DNA of 15,265 nucleotides from Bacteroidota bacterium (GCA_023433205.1 JAEZDS010000233.1:1-15265), one strand, 5' to 3'; counted from the stretch's first letter, positions 1 to 6,740 are shown. Program-made: numbers and translations. Notes: generated by a model from the letters alone, not told the origin.

Positions 1-539
1 CCGTCAATCACATGAATGATGCCATTAGAGGCCATTACAGTGCCAACAACCTTCGCCGACCCGTTTACAACGATCTCTCCGTTCTCATTACTGATCTTAA
101 TATTTCCGCCATTTACCTGACCTAACACCTTGCCATCAGTAAGCGCTTCAGGTTTATAAACACCCAGTGAAACGTGGTACTCAAGAATATTTGAAAGCGC
201 ATCCTTGTTTTCTGGCTTTAAAAGGTTTTCTACTGTACCAGCTTCAAGTTTATCAAAAGCGGCATTTACCGGCGCAAAAACAGTAAAGGGTCCGGCATTG
301 CTCAATGCATCTACCAGCTCGGCCTTCTTCACAGCCGTTACCAGCGTGCTATGGTCTTTGCTTCCCACCGCAACCTGTACAATATTGGGACTCGATTCTG
401 AGTCCTGCACGCCGGATTGTCCAACATGCTGCTGAGCAACTTCGGCATCAGTGTTGCCGCTATGTGCATTTTCATTTTGTGTGCAGCTGATACCAGTAAC
501 TAGAAGCAGTGCGATAAGGGTGGCGTTTAGTGTTTTCAT
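1..539 (-). CDS. FAS1 (fasciclin) domain lipoprotein, C-terminus cut by window edge
   Basis: The start ATG is the complement of 537-539 and the reading frame stays open to base 1, so about 179 residues are visible and the C-terminus is missing. The N-terminus is a lipoprotein signal: MKTLNATLIALLLVTGISC, with the lipobox cysteine at residue 19, followed by a polar Asn/Gln/Ser-rich linker. From about residue 60 the sequence is a FAS1 domain, shown by a GPFTVFAPVNAAF segment, NLLKPENKDALSNILEYHV, and NGSAKVVGTVMASNGIIHVIDG near the edge. FAS1 domains usually mediate adhesion or matrix contacts at the cell surface. In Bacteroidota they are often outer-membrane lipoproteins, so export and anchoring are likely. 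It is divergent from the nor operon and shares a 143-bp intergenic region with it, including an FNR-like palindrome. Family assignment is secure; the physiological role is not known. Confidence 0.92.
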   Translation of the reverse strand, partial: MKTLNATLIALLLVTGISCTQNENAHSGNTDAEVAQQHVGQSGVQDSESSPNIVQVAVGSKDHSTLVTAVKKAELVDALSNAGPFTVFAPVNAAFDKLEAGTVENLLKPENKDALSNILEYHVSLGVYKPEALTDGKVLGQVNGGNIKISNENGEIVVNGSAKVVGTVMASNGIIHVID

Positions 540-588
540 GGTTAGTTGATTATGAACGCAAAGAACGGTATAGTTTAAATTAAATTTC

Positions 589-602
589 ATGACTTAGGTC
601 AT
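589..602. promoter_or_regulatory. FNR/DNR-like inverted repeat between the FAS1 gene and the nor operon
   Basis: ATGAC-TTAG-GTCAT is a perfect 5+5 bp inverted repeat with a 4-bp spacer. The arrangement resembles the TGAT-N4-ATCA core of FNR/DNR-type sites. It is centred about 76 bp upstream of the predicted nor-operon start point and about 56 bp upstream of the FAS1 start codon, so it could serve either gene. A near-identical palindrome lies at 6643-6656. The regulator is not in this window. Confidence 0.5.
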
Positions 603-626
603 AAGTTGAACTGATATATATTATCC

Positions 627-642
627 CGGACTATTTTGTCCG
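627..642. promoter_or_regulatory. Candidate Rrf2-family operator overlapping the nor-operon promoter
   Basis: CGGAC-TATTTT-GTCCG is a perfect 5+5 bp inverted repeat with a 6-bp spacer. It contains the presumed -33 TTTG (635-638), so a bound protein would block the promoter. The same architecture, CGGAC-N6-ATCCG, occurs at 6725-6740 in front of the rrf2 gene, with further matches in the flanks (CCGGAC on the left, TCCGAT on the right). Assignment to the Rrf2 protein is inferred from this pairing and has not been shown. Confidence 0.55.
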
Positions 643-665
643 ATTTATTACACAGCCTACCTTTG
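635..665 (+). promoter_or_regulatory. Bacteroidota-type promoter of the nor operon
   Basis: TTTG at 635-638 is followed after 19 bp by TACCTTTG at 658-665. This fits the -33 TTTG / -7 TAnnTTTG consensus of the primary sigma factor of Bacteroidota exactly. The expected transcript start is near 671-672, giving a short leader before the ATG at 683. Confidence 0.7.
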
Positions 666-682
666 GAGCATAAAATTCAATA

Positions 683-2497
683 ATGCCATTATCTGAACCA
701 CATCAATTCCACATCCCAGTAATGGGGCTCGCCTTTACAATTGATACCCCATACAAAGTAGCGCATTTCGGCATTTCATCGGCTCTATCGGTTATTGAAG
801 ACCAGCTGCTTGAGAAAATGCGGGAAATACTGTGCGAAAAAGAAAACAGGCCTTTTGTTCCTGTTCACCAGAGCAACGCAGATCACCGGGCTCAGCGTAT
901 AACTACGTATCTTGATCTGCTGGCCGATCTGGTACAGGAAAATACAGCCAGGCTCAGCAAGGAAGACTTTATTCCCGGCAACAGCATCTGTAAATATTTC
1001 GAAATGCTGCCGGCCGCCTCTCACATAAAAACTGTTTTTGAAGAACTATGGCATCTATCCGGCACGCAAAGAGAGGAAACCGAAAAGGTTCTGCGATCCA
1101 CCATAAAAGCCGGAGCCATTGACGTAAACATCATGACCAAGGTTGACAGAACGAACTTTGATTCTGCCGGAAACGAACTACCTCCTGAATACTCCGACGC
1201 GATGAGTGCCCTCCGCGGTTTCGCAAACAGCAAGCTGACCTCATCCGTAATCTTCTCAGCCGGACTCAACCCCCGTTTATACAGCTATTGCGAAAATTTT
1301 ACCGACTTCTTCCCATCGAAGAATACACCTGCAAAAAAAAAGATCATCATAAAAGTGAGCGATTATCGTTCCGCTCTCATCCAGGGAAAATTCCTCGCAA
1401 AAAAAGGCTTATGGGTCACAGAATTCAGAATTGAATCAGGACTGAACTGCGGCGGCCATGCCTTTGCCACTGAGGGATTGCTGCTGGGGCCGATCCTGGC
1501 CGAATTTCGCGACAAACGTACGGAGCTTGTTATGGAACTGTACACTATTTATCGTGAGGCACTTGAAAAAAAAGGCATTCAAAATACAGAGATGCCTCAA
1601 CAAAAAACAACGGTGCAGGGCGGCATTGGCACCGGTCACGAAAATGAATTTCTCCTGCAACACTACAAACTTGACGCAACAGGCTGGGGAAGTCCGTTTT
1701 TACTTGTACCCGAAGCCACCAGTGTAGACGAGAAAACACTTACTGACCTGTCTGAAGCCATTCCTTCTGACTACTATCTCAGTAATGCTTCGCCATTGGG
1801 AATCCCCTTCAACAACTTCAGAAAAAGCACCTCTGAGGCCCAGCGAAAATTAAGGATCAGTAAGAACAGACCCGGCAGTCCCTGCTATAAAAAATTCCTG
1901 GCCTTTAACACTGAATTTTCAGAGAAGTCGATCTGCACCGCCTCGCGTGAATACCAGGATCAGAAAATAAAACAACTAAACAGTTCAGGCAAAAGTGAGT
2001 CAGAGATCGCAATCCTCACAGAAGAGATCACAGAAAAAGACTGTCTTTGCGAAGGGCTTGGGGCCTCGGCTATTCTGGCAAATAATAAAAAACCGGCACA
2101 CAAACTTAGCGCAGTAACAATTTGTCCCGGACCCAATCTCGCATATTTTTCGGGTATTTCTTCATTAAGACAGATGGTTGACCACATTTATGGAAGAACA
2201 AATATTCTCAACAATGTGCCCAGGCCACATCTTTTCATAAATGAACTGAGCCTGTACATTAAATATCTGGGCAACGAGATCAGCAAAGCCGGCTCAGCGC
2301 TCAGTGAAAAACAAATCAGATCATTCAACAACTTCAGGGCAAACCTGCTTTCCGGTATAAGTTATTATGAAGAGCTTGTTCCCCTTATGCAGAAATTTAC
2401 AGCTGTGCGTGACCAGATGCGTTCACAGCTGCAGGCCTGTCGGGAATCGCTTTATGCCCTTTTTCCAAAGGCAACAACGGGCGAATTAACATGGTGA
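683..2497 (+). CDS. Uncharacterised 604-residue protein, first gene of the nor operon; possible FMN/TIM-barrel oxidoreductase with cysteine cluster
   Basis: I recognise this only as a protein type seen in Bacteroidota, without an established function. There is no signal peptide or membrane segment, so it should be cytoplasmic. The N-terminal stretch HIPVMGLAFTIDTPYKVAHF, then TEFRIESGLNCGGHAFA (247-263) and QGGIGTGHENEFLL (312-325) followed by GWGSPFLLVPEAT (334-346), resemble strand-end and phosphate-binding loops of FMN TIM barrels such as nitronate monooxygenase or the glutamate synthase FMN domain; this is inference. The C-terminal half has cysteines at 401, 418, 454, 456 (KDCLCEG) and 481, enough for an Fe-S or other metal site. 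The last 90 residues look helical. Only 7 bp separate its stop from norC, and it directly follows the promoter at 635-665, so it is almost certainly co-expressed with the NO reductase. It could be an electron-transfer partner, an assembly factor, or an enzyme on nitrated substrates. Confidence 0.9.
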   Translation: MPLSEPHQFHIPVMGLAFTIDTPYKVAHFGISSALSVIEDQLLEKMREILCEKENRPFVPVHQSNADHRAQRITTYLDLLADLVQENTARLSKEDFIPGNSICKYFEMLPAASHIKTVFEELWHLSGTQREETEKVLRSTIKAGAIDVNIMTKVDRTNFDSAGNELPPEYSDAMSALRGFANSKLTSSVIFSAGLNPRLYSYCENFTDFFPSKNTPAKKKIIIKVSDYRSALIQGKFLAKKGLWVTEFRIESGLNCGGHAFATEGLLLGPILAEFRDKRTELVMELYTIYREALEKKGIQNTEMPQQKTTVQGGIGTGHENEFLLQHYKLDATGWGSPFLLVPEATSVDEKTLTDLSEAIPSDYYLSNASPLGIPFNNFRKSTSEAQRKLRISKNRPGSPCYKKFLAFNTEFSEKSICTASREYQDQKIKQLNSSGKSESEIAILTEEITEKDCLCEGLGASAILANNKKPAHKLSAVTICPGPNLAYFSGISSLRQMVDHIYGRTNILNNVPRPHLFINELSLYIKYLGNEISKAGSALSEKQIRSFNNFRANLLSGISYYEELVPLMQKFTAVRDQMRSQLQACRESLYALFPKATTGELTW

Positions 2498-2504
2498 TAC
2501 TAAA

Positions 2505-2915
2505 ATGAAGACCTCAATCAGCATATTTACCCTGCTCTGTGTTTTGTACCTGCTTTTCAGTTTCAGCATCTATACAGTGCCTTACAGAGCAGATATCACA
2601 GCCCATTCAGAAAATTCAGTTGCCGGTGAAGGAAAACTTATCTGGCAGAAATACAACTGCCAGAGTTGTCACCAGCTTTATGGTTTGGGTGGCTACCTGG
2701 GGCCAGACCTCACCAATATATATTCAGAAAAAGGAAAAGGCCCCGCATATATTATAGGCATGGTACGAGCAGGAAATATGCAGATGCCTTCCTTCACACT
2801 CACCGAGGCTGAAGAAAAAAGTCTGCTGCAATTTCTCAAATCGGCCGATCAAAGCGGTAATGCCGATCCGCGCAGCTTCAGAATAAATTACAGCGGCATG
2901 ATAGAGAAACAATGA
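2505..2915 (+). CDS. norC: NorC-like membrane-anchored cytochrome c, NO reductase small subunit
   Basis: The protein has 136 residues, close to the usual NorC size. A single N-terminal hydrophobic segment (about residues 5-25) would anchor it in the inner membrane with the heme domain in the periplasm. The heme c site is CQSCH (52-56), preceded by GEGKLIWQKYN. Downstream, LGGYLGPDLTNI and NMQMPSF (91-97) supply the typical NorC context and the likely axial methionine, Met94. NorC passes electrons from periplasmic donors to NorB. The stop codon overlaps the next ATG (ATGA at 2912-2915), indicating translational coupling with norB. The family call is firm. Which soluble donor feeds it cannot be told from the window. 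Confidence 0.93.
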   Translation: MKTSISIFTLLCVLYLLFSFSIYTVPYRADITAHSENSVAGEGKLIWQKYNCQSCHQLYGLGGYLGPDLTNIYSEKGKGPAYIIGMVRAGNMQMPSFTLTEAEEKSLLQFLKSADQSGNADPRSFRINYSGMIEKQ

Positions 2916-4321
2916 GAATGCTGAACATCCATACCGGCAGGTTGTTTATGGCTACAGCGCTAGTAATGCTGGCCGGTGGCCTTCTATTAGGTGTGCTTTC
3001 AAGTCAGGTGTACATTTTCCCCCAGCTCTTTCGTGAAAGTATAGGATTTTCAGCGCTCAGACCCATGCATGTAACTTCGGTGATGTTCTGGATACTGATG
3101 GGCGCCACCGGAGCAGTGTATTCTGCACTGGAAAAGATCACAGGCAAAAAACCAGGAATAACTGCGGTGTTCCAGTGGTTACTGTGGATAGTTGCCGGAG
3201 CCGGCATCTATTACTCATACTTCACGGGAAAGTTCGGGGGGCGCGAATACTGGGAGTTTGATCCTGTGTGGGCCCTGCCGCTTGCTGCTGCCTGGCTGCT
3301 CTTTATCGTGAATTTTTTCAGAATGGTAAAGGGTTACAGAAAATGGCCTGTTTACATGTGGATGTGGATGACCGGTGTGGTTTTTTTCTTCTTCACATTT
3401 ATAGAAAACTATCTGTGGCTTCTGCCCTACTTCAGAGATCATTTTGTTACCGACATGACCATTCAGTGGAAAGTTAATGGATCGCTGGTAGGATCGTGGA
3501 ATCAGCTGCTTTACGGTACTGCTTTCTTCCTGATGGACCGCATCAGAAACGATAGCTCAACAGGCAACAGCCGTCTGGCTTTTGGCATGTACTTTCTCGG
3601 GCTTTTTAATCTTATGTTCAACTGGGGACACCATATCTACACCCTTCCAACAGAAAATTACGTGAGGTACATTGCTTACGGGGTGAGTATGACCGAATGG
3701 ATAATCTTCGCAAGGATTGTTTACACCTGGAAATCCGCAGTTACTGAGGCGCAAAAATATCTTCACAGGTATCCCTATCTTTTTCTTCTTGCAGCTGATG
3801 TGTGGGTCTTTATAAACCTTGGCCAGGGCCTGCTGATGTCAATCCCCGCTTTAAATATTTACACGCACGGCACTCACGTAACAGTAGCGCACGCAATGGG
3901 CACAACCATTGGCATTAATACCATGATAATGCTGGCAGCCTGCTTCGAATTCTTTAAGGGAAACTGTGAAAGTGCAGGCTGGAAACCGCGTCTCAACAAA
4001 TTGTTCTGGATGGCTCAGGGAAGTCTGCTGATATTTTTCCTTGCACTTAACGTAGCTGGTATTGGAAAAGGAATATGGCAGATGAGTGATCGCCAGGTGC
4101 CATTCCGCAACATGATGATGCAGCTGCAGCCGGCCTTTTATCTTTTTGTTTTCGCGGGTATACTTCTCATGTTGGCGCTTGGCGGCTTATGTTTCGCGCT
4201 GCTGAAAAGATACTTTATGTGCGACTGGAAGACAGAAAATACCGGAACAAAGATCATTAAACTAAAGAACCATGAACAAGCCATCGACATTGCAGGAAAA
4301 CACGAACGTAAACGTGCATGA
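2912..4321 (+). CDS. norB: NorB-like NO reductase catalytic subunit with atypical active-site ligands
   Basis: This is a 469-residue polytopic heme-copper superfamily protein with about 12 membrane helices, next to norC. Recognisable NorB landmarks are the low-spin heme His53 (LRPMHVT), the FeB pair His240-His241 (NWGHHIY), Glu262 matching the conserved Glu280 of Pseudomonas NorB, and helix X THGTHVTVAHAMG, where His327 should bind heme b3. Aligned by eye with Pseudomonas NorB, HLWVEGVWE becomes NGSLVGSWN (189-197). The third FeB histidine is therefore Asn189, and the two key glutamates are Val193 and Asn197. The second helix X histidine is Met329. The protein may still reduce NO with a modified metal site, or catalyse a related reaction. 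ATG 2912 overlaps the norC stop; ATG 2918 is an alternative. The 3' end overlaps the next gene by 50 bp. Confidence 0.88.
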   Translation: MRMLNIHTGRLFMATALVMLAGGLLLGVLSSQVYIFPQLFRESIGFSALRPMHVTSVMFWILMGATGAVYSALEKITGKKPGITAVFQWLLWIVAGAGIYYSYFTGKFGGREYWEFDPVWALPLAAAWLLFIVNFFRMVKGYRKWPVYMWMWMTGVVFFFFTFIENYLWLLPYFRDHFVTDMTIQWKVNGSLVGSWNQLLYGTAFFLMDRIRNDSSTGNSRLAFGMYFLGLFNLMFNWGHHIYTLPTENYVRYIAYGVSMTEWIIFARIVYTWKSAVTEAQKYLHRYPYLFLLAADVWVFINLGQGLLMSIPALNIYTHGTHVTVAHAMGTTIGINTMIMLAACFEFFKGNCESAGWKPRLNKLFWMAQGSLLIFFLALNVAGIGKGIWQMSDRQVPFRNMMMQLQPAFYLFVFAGILLMLALGGLCFALLKRYFMCDWKTENTGTKIIKLKNHEQAIDIAGKHERKRA

Positions 4322-5498
4322 CTTCAGAAATGCCTTCCGGTACAAGTCCTTAAAAGACCTGCGCTTCACCTATTATATTTTCCTGTTATTGCAGAAACCC
4401 TGGCTGGTAAAAACACTCTCAGCCATCACTGAATGGTGTCTTAGAAACAATATACCGGTTCAGTGGCTCATAAAAAGCAGCATCTTCAAAGTTTTTTGCG
4501 CCGGAGAAAACATCAGTGAAGCCATTAAAACGATCAAAGAGCTGGAAGAGTATAATGTAACCGCTGTACTCGACTACGTGTCAGAAGGTGAAAAGACCGA
4601 GGCCGTTTTTAACTACAACTGCGAAGTAATTACCGCTAACATCCGGCTACTGGCTCAAAAAGCCCCAGGCAACGCCATCAGCGTAAAGTTGTCGGGACTG
4701 GAAGATACCGTGTGGCTTGAAAAGATCAATAATAGCGTGTCCGACACGCACAACAAGTTCGATCAAGCCAGGTATGAGAAATTTATTACGAGGGTTGACA
4801 CTATCTGCAAACACTGCTTTGAGGCCGGTATCATACTATATCTCGACGCCGAAGAACGTAGTACCCAGGATGTTTTCGACAGAGTAGCCGGCCAGATGAT
4901 GCAGAAATATAACCGCAAAAAAGCGATCGTGTTCAATACTGTGCAGATGTACCTTACAGACAGGTTGCCCTACATCAAAAATCTGATCGCTGAAGCAGAG
5001 ATCCTCAGTTTTAATCCAGGCATTAAACTGGTACGCGGCGCTTATGTAGAAAAGGAAAGATTACTCGCTGCACAAGAAGGCAGGATCAGCCCTGTTCATC
5101 CAGACAAACAGAGTACCGACAGGGCATTTGATCAGGCGCTCCGGCTATGCCTTGAGCATTCATCAAACGTATACACCTGCATTGCCAGCCACAACGAACA
5201 AAGCAACTTACTTGCGGCAGAACTTATCAGCAGGCTGAACATCCATGATCATCAGCAAAAAGTGAAATTCTCACAACTTTATGGCATGAGCGACAATCTA
5301 ACCTTCAACCTGGCGGCACGTGGATACAGCGCCTCAAAATACATTCCATACGGAGAGGTAAAAAAGGCAGTGCCTTACCTTATCAGGCGTGCAGAAGAGA
5401 ACACCTCAGTAGGCGGACAGCTTTCAAAGGAACTCATTTACCTTGAAAAAGAATTGCAGCGCAGGAAACAGCAGATAAATTCACTTTTTCACTATTAG
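4272..5498 (+). CDS. Proline dehydrogenase (monofunctional PRODH)
   Basis: This enzyme oxidises proline to pyrroline-5-carboxylate, reducing FAD and then the quinone pool at the membrane. The 408 residues match monofunctional PRODH throughout: SVKLSGLE (137-144), LYLDAEERSTQD (189-200), IKLVRGAYVEKER (251-263), and FSQLYGMSDNLTFNLA (333-348), ending in KYIPYGEVKKAVPYLIRRAEENTS. The RRAEEN motif (372-377) carries the arginine pair and glutamate that bind substrate in this family. It contains no P5C dehydrogenase domain. The ATG at 4272 lies 50 bp inside norB in a different frame, which is long for a coupled overlap. Similarity to relatives seems to begin near residue 18 (FRNAFRYKS), so a later non-ATG start (for example GTG 4311) is possible. 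Its place inside a nor operon is unusual and may mean that proline oxidation feeds electrons toward NO reduction. Confidence 0.92.
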   Translation: MNKPSTLQENTNVNVHDFRNAFRYKSLKDLRFTYYIFLLLQKPWLVKTLSAITEWCLRNNIPVQWLIKSSIFKVFCAGENISEAIKTIKELEEYNVTAVLDYVSEGEKTEAVFNYNCEVITANIRLLAQKAPGNAISVKLSGLEDTVWLEKINNSVSDTHNKFDQARYEKFITRVDTICKHCFEAGIILYLDAEERSTQDVFDRVAGQMMQKYNRKKAIVFNTVQMYLTDRLPYIKNLIAEAEILSFNPGIKLVRGAYVEKERLLAAQEGRISPVHPDKQSTDRAFDQALRLCLEHSSNVYTCIASHNEQSNLLAAELISRLNIHDHQQKVKFSQLYGMSDNLTFNLAARGYSASKYIPYGEVKKAVPYLIRRAEENTSVGGQLSKELIYLEKELQRRKQQINSLFHY

Positions 5499-5500
5499 CA

Positions 5501-5680
5501 ATGTTCATTTATATTTTGGCAGGAGGATTATGGCTGCTGATTACCATCCTGCTCTCCTGGTACATCAGTGGCAGAGGTATTGATCCCGAAAAACATATCT
5601 CAATAGGATTAAAAGCCATGGCCTTGTCATACATCGCAGGCGTTGCAACGCTGCTGGCCGCACTCATTAAGTTTAGCTGA
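5501..5680 (+). CDS. Small two-helix membrane protein (59 residues)
   Basis: The start ATG follows the proline dehydrogenase stop by only 2 bp and the frame runs 59 codons to TGA at 5678-5680. The product begins MFIYILAGGLWLLITILLSW, continues with a short polar loop (GRGIDPEKHIS), and ends with a second hydrophobic stretch (ALSYIAGVATLLAALIKFS). It should form a hairpin of two membrane helices. The spacing and clean membrane pattern argue that it is a real gene and the last member of the nor operon. Small single- or double-helix subunits are common in heme-copper oxidase complexes, so a structural or assembly role with NorBC is possible. I do not recognise a named family. Confidence 0.7.
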   Translation: MFIYILAGGLWLLITILLSWYISGRGIDPEKHISIGLKAMALSYIAGVATLLAALIKFS

Positions 5681-5707
5681 GCTTCTTGCGGAGAATTGAA
5701 AAAATAA

Positions 5708-6175
5708 TCAGTGAGTTACTTCCTCTGTGCCAGCAAGCCATAGTGTTTTATTGCCAAAGCCTTTTGAATTGTCGGAAAATTTCATGTAATGAAGCTTTAC
5801 AGCCCAGCAGTACCCCGGAAGCAGCTTTGTAAAAGGAAAACGCCGGGAGTAGGTCCGTTTAAGATCCATTTCAGCCACATCTTTTTCTGCCATGGTCTCA
5901 CCTTTGAACTGCAAACCTTTTAAACTACTTATCTTCAACACGTCTGGCAAAATTGTTCCTGCCACCCTGGCTCCTTCAAAAACAAACCGGTCGTGACCTG
6001 TACCGCGGCGCGACTTAAAGATCAGACAATTCGAATCAGGATCGAAAGCAAAAAAACAATTGATACAGTGCGGCGCGCCATTATCGGTAAAACACACAGT
6101 AGCAATACGCGCTACCGATAAAAACATGCTTATGGCCGGCGGTACCCGGCTGACCCTCACAAAGTCCTTCATCAT
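5708..6175 (-). CDS. Pyridoxamine 5'-phosphate oxidase-like split-barrel flavoprotein
   Basis: The 155-residue protein has the compact layout of the FMN-binding split-barrel family, nearest in feel to YhbP/UPF0306-type proteins. Visible marks are VARIATVCFTDNGAPHCINCFFAFD (21-45, here the first barrel strands), a FKSRRGTGHDRFV turn, the ARVAGTILPD strand, and SLKGLQFKGE. Members bind FMN, F420 or heme, and most have no assigned reaction. Here it could handle a flavin-dependent reduction. It lies 33 bp downstream of the thioesterase start-stop unit on the same strand and is probably co-transcribed with it. It ends convergently with the nor operon, 27 bp from the small membrane protein gene, and no clear terminator hairpin is visible between them. 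Met1 and Met2 are adjacent, so the start is uncertain by one codon. Confidence 0.8.
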   Translation of the reverse strand: MMKDFVRVSRVPPAISMFLSVARIATVCFTDNGAPHCINCFFAFDPDSNCLIFKSRRGTGHDRFVFEGARVAGTILPDVLKISSLKGLQFKGETMAEKDVAEMDLKRTYSRRFPFTKLLPGYCWAVKLHYMKFSDNSKGFGNKTLWLAGTEEVTH

Positions 6176-6208
6176 TCAAATCTGATTTCTGTTTGTATCA
6201 AAAGCTTA

Positions 6209-6604
6209 TCAAAGTGCAGGCACCTGCACCGGCCGGCCTTCACTGTTTATGGCCACAAAAGTAAAATCACCTTCATTAATAAGCAGATCTTTATCAGACC
6301 CCACCTCCCTGCTCCAGGCCTCTACATAAATTTCCATAGAGGTATTAAACGTTCGTTTAACCTTCGCTTTAATCGTGATCATTTCTCCGTTTCTGGCCGG
6401 ACGTAGAAATTTTACATTGTTCATAAAAGCTGTTACACAAACAAGTCCCGAAAAAGATTGCGCGCAGATAGCGGACACATTGTCCATCCATTGAAGCAGC
6501 CTTCCGCCTTTTAGTAATCCCATGGGGTTGGTATCGTCAGGGCACACAACTACGCGGCTTACCACCTCTGTTTCCCGCCCAAAATCACTGATTTTCTTTT
6601 TCAT
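6209..6604 (-). CDS. Hotdog-fold acyl-CoA thioesterase
   Basis: This protein probably hydrolyses acyl-CoA to free acid and CoA. It belongs to the YciA/BACH-like hotdog family. The motif TNPMGLLKGGRLLQWMDNVSA holds the likely catalytic Asn26 and Asp41 around the central helix. VTAFMNNVKFLRPARNGE and MEIYVEAWSRE are the next strands. I chose the ATG at 6604 (131 residues, MKKKISDFGRETEV) because similarity of this family begins there. A longer reading from a GTG at 6640 adds 12 residues that look non-coding and nearly reaches the palindrome at 6643-6656. With the 6604 start, a weak promoter (TAAGTTTA, complement of 6613-6620) would place the FNR-like box about 43 bp upstream of the transcript start. 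The link to nitric-oxide metabolism is positional only. Confidence 0.85.
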   Translation of the reverse strand: MKKKISDFGRETEVVSRVVVCPDDTNPMGLLKGGRLLQWMDNVSAICAQSFSGLVCVTAFMNNVKFLRPARNGEMITIKAKVKRTFNTSMEIYVEAWSREVGSDKDLLINEGDFTFVAINSEGRPVQVPAL

Positions 6605-6642
6605 TGAACCGGTAAACTTAGCTGGTATTAAGAGAGACACTT

Positions 6643-6674
6643 ATGATCTAAATCATGTGCCTGAGCTAAATCAC
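6643..6674. promoter_or_regulatory. Pair of FNR/DNR-like boxes upstream of the thioesterase gene
   Basis: ATGAT-CTAA-ATCAT at 6643-6656 is a perfect 5+5 bp inverted repeat with the TGAT-N4-ATCA core expected of FNR/DNR-type regulators. A weaker second copy, TGAG-CTAA-ATCA, follows at 6662-6673 and shares the CTAAATCA half. The boxes lie far (about 120 bp) from the rrf2 start point and close to the thioesterase start, so they more likely act on the minus-strand genes. Confidence 0.5.
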
Positions 6675-6705
6675 TGACTATAAACCCGAAAAAATCTCTT
6701 TACCA

Positions 6706-6723
6706 TTTGTTGTGAATAACAAA
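6706..6723. repeat. 18-bp inverted repeat abutting the rrf2 operator
   Basis: TTTGTT-GTGAAT-AACAAA has perfect 6-bp arms around a 6-bp spacer and ends immediately before the CCGGAC of the next element. The size and symmetry fit a dimeric regulator of CRP type, but no second copy was seen in the window, so its role is open. Confidence 0.4.
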
Positions 6724-6724
6724 C

Positions 6725-6740
6725 CGGACCTTTTTATCCG
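6725..6740. promoter_or_regulatory. Candidate Rrf2-family operator at the rrf2 promoter
   Basis: CGGAC-CTTTTT-ATCCG is an inverted repeat matching the element at 627-642 in arms, 6-bp T-rich spacer and flanks. It lies at the expected -33 region of the promoter whose -7 is TATCTTTG at 6759-6766, a position suited to autorepression. Confidence 0.55.

Noticed and set aside
205..490. Two plus-strand frames at the window start
   Set aside because: They are antisense to the FAS1 lipoprotein, whose signal peptide and domain motifs are clear.
6605..6640. Extended GTG start for the thioesterase
   Set aside because: The extra 12 residues have no family match, and the ATG at 6604 leaves room for a promoter behind the FNR-like box.
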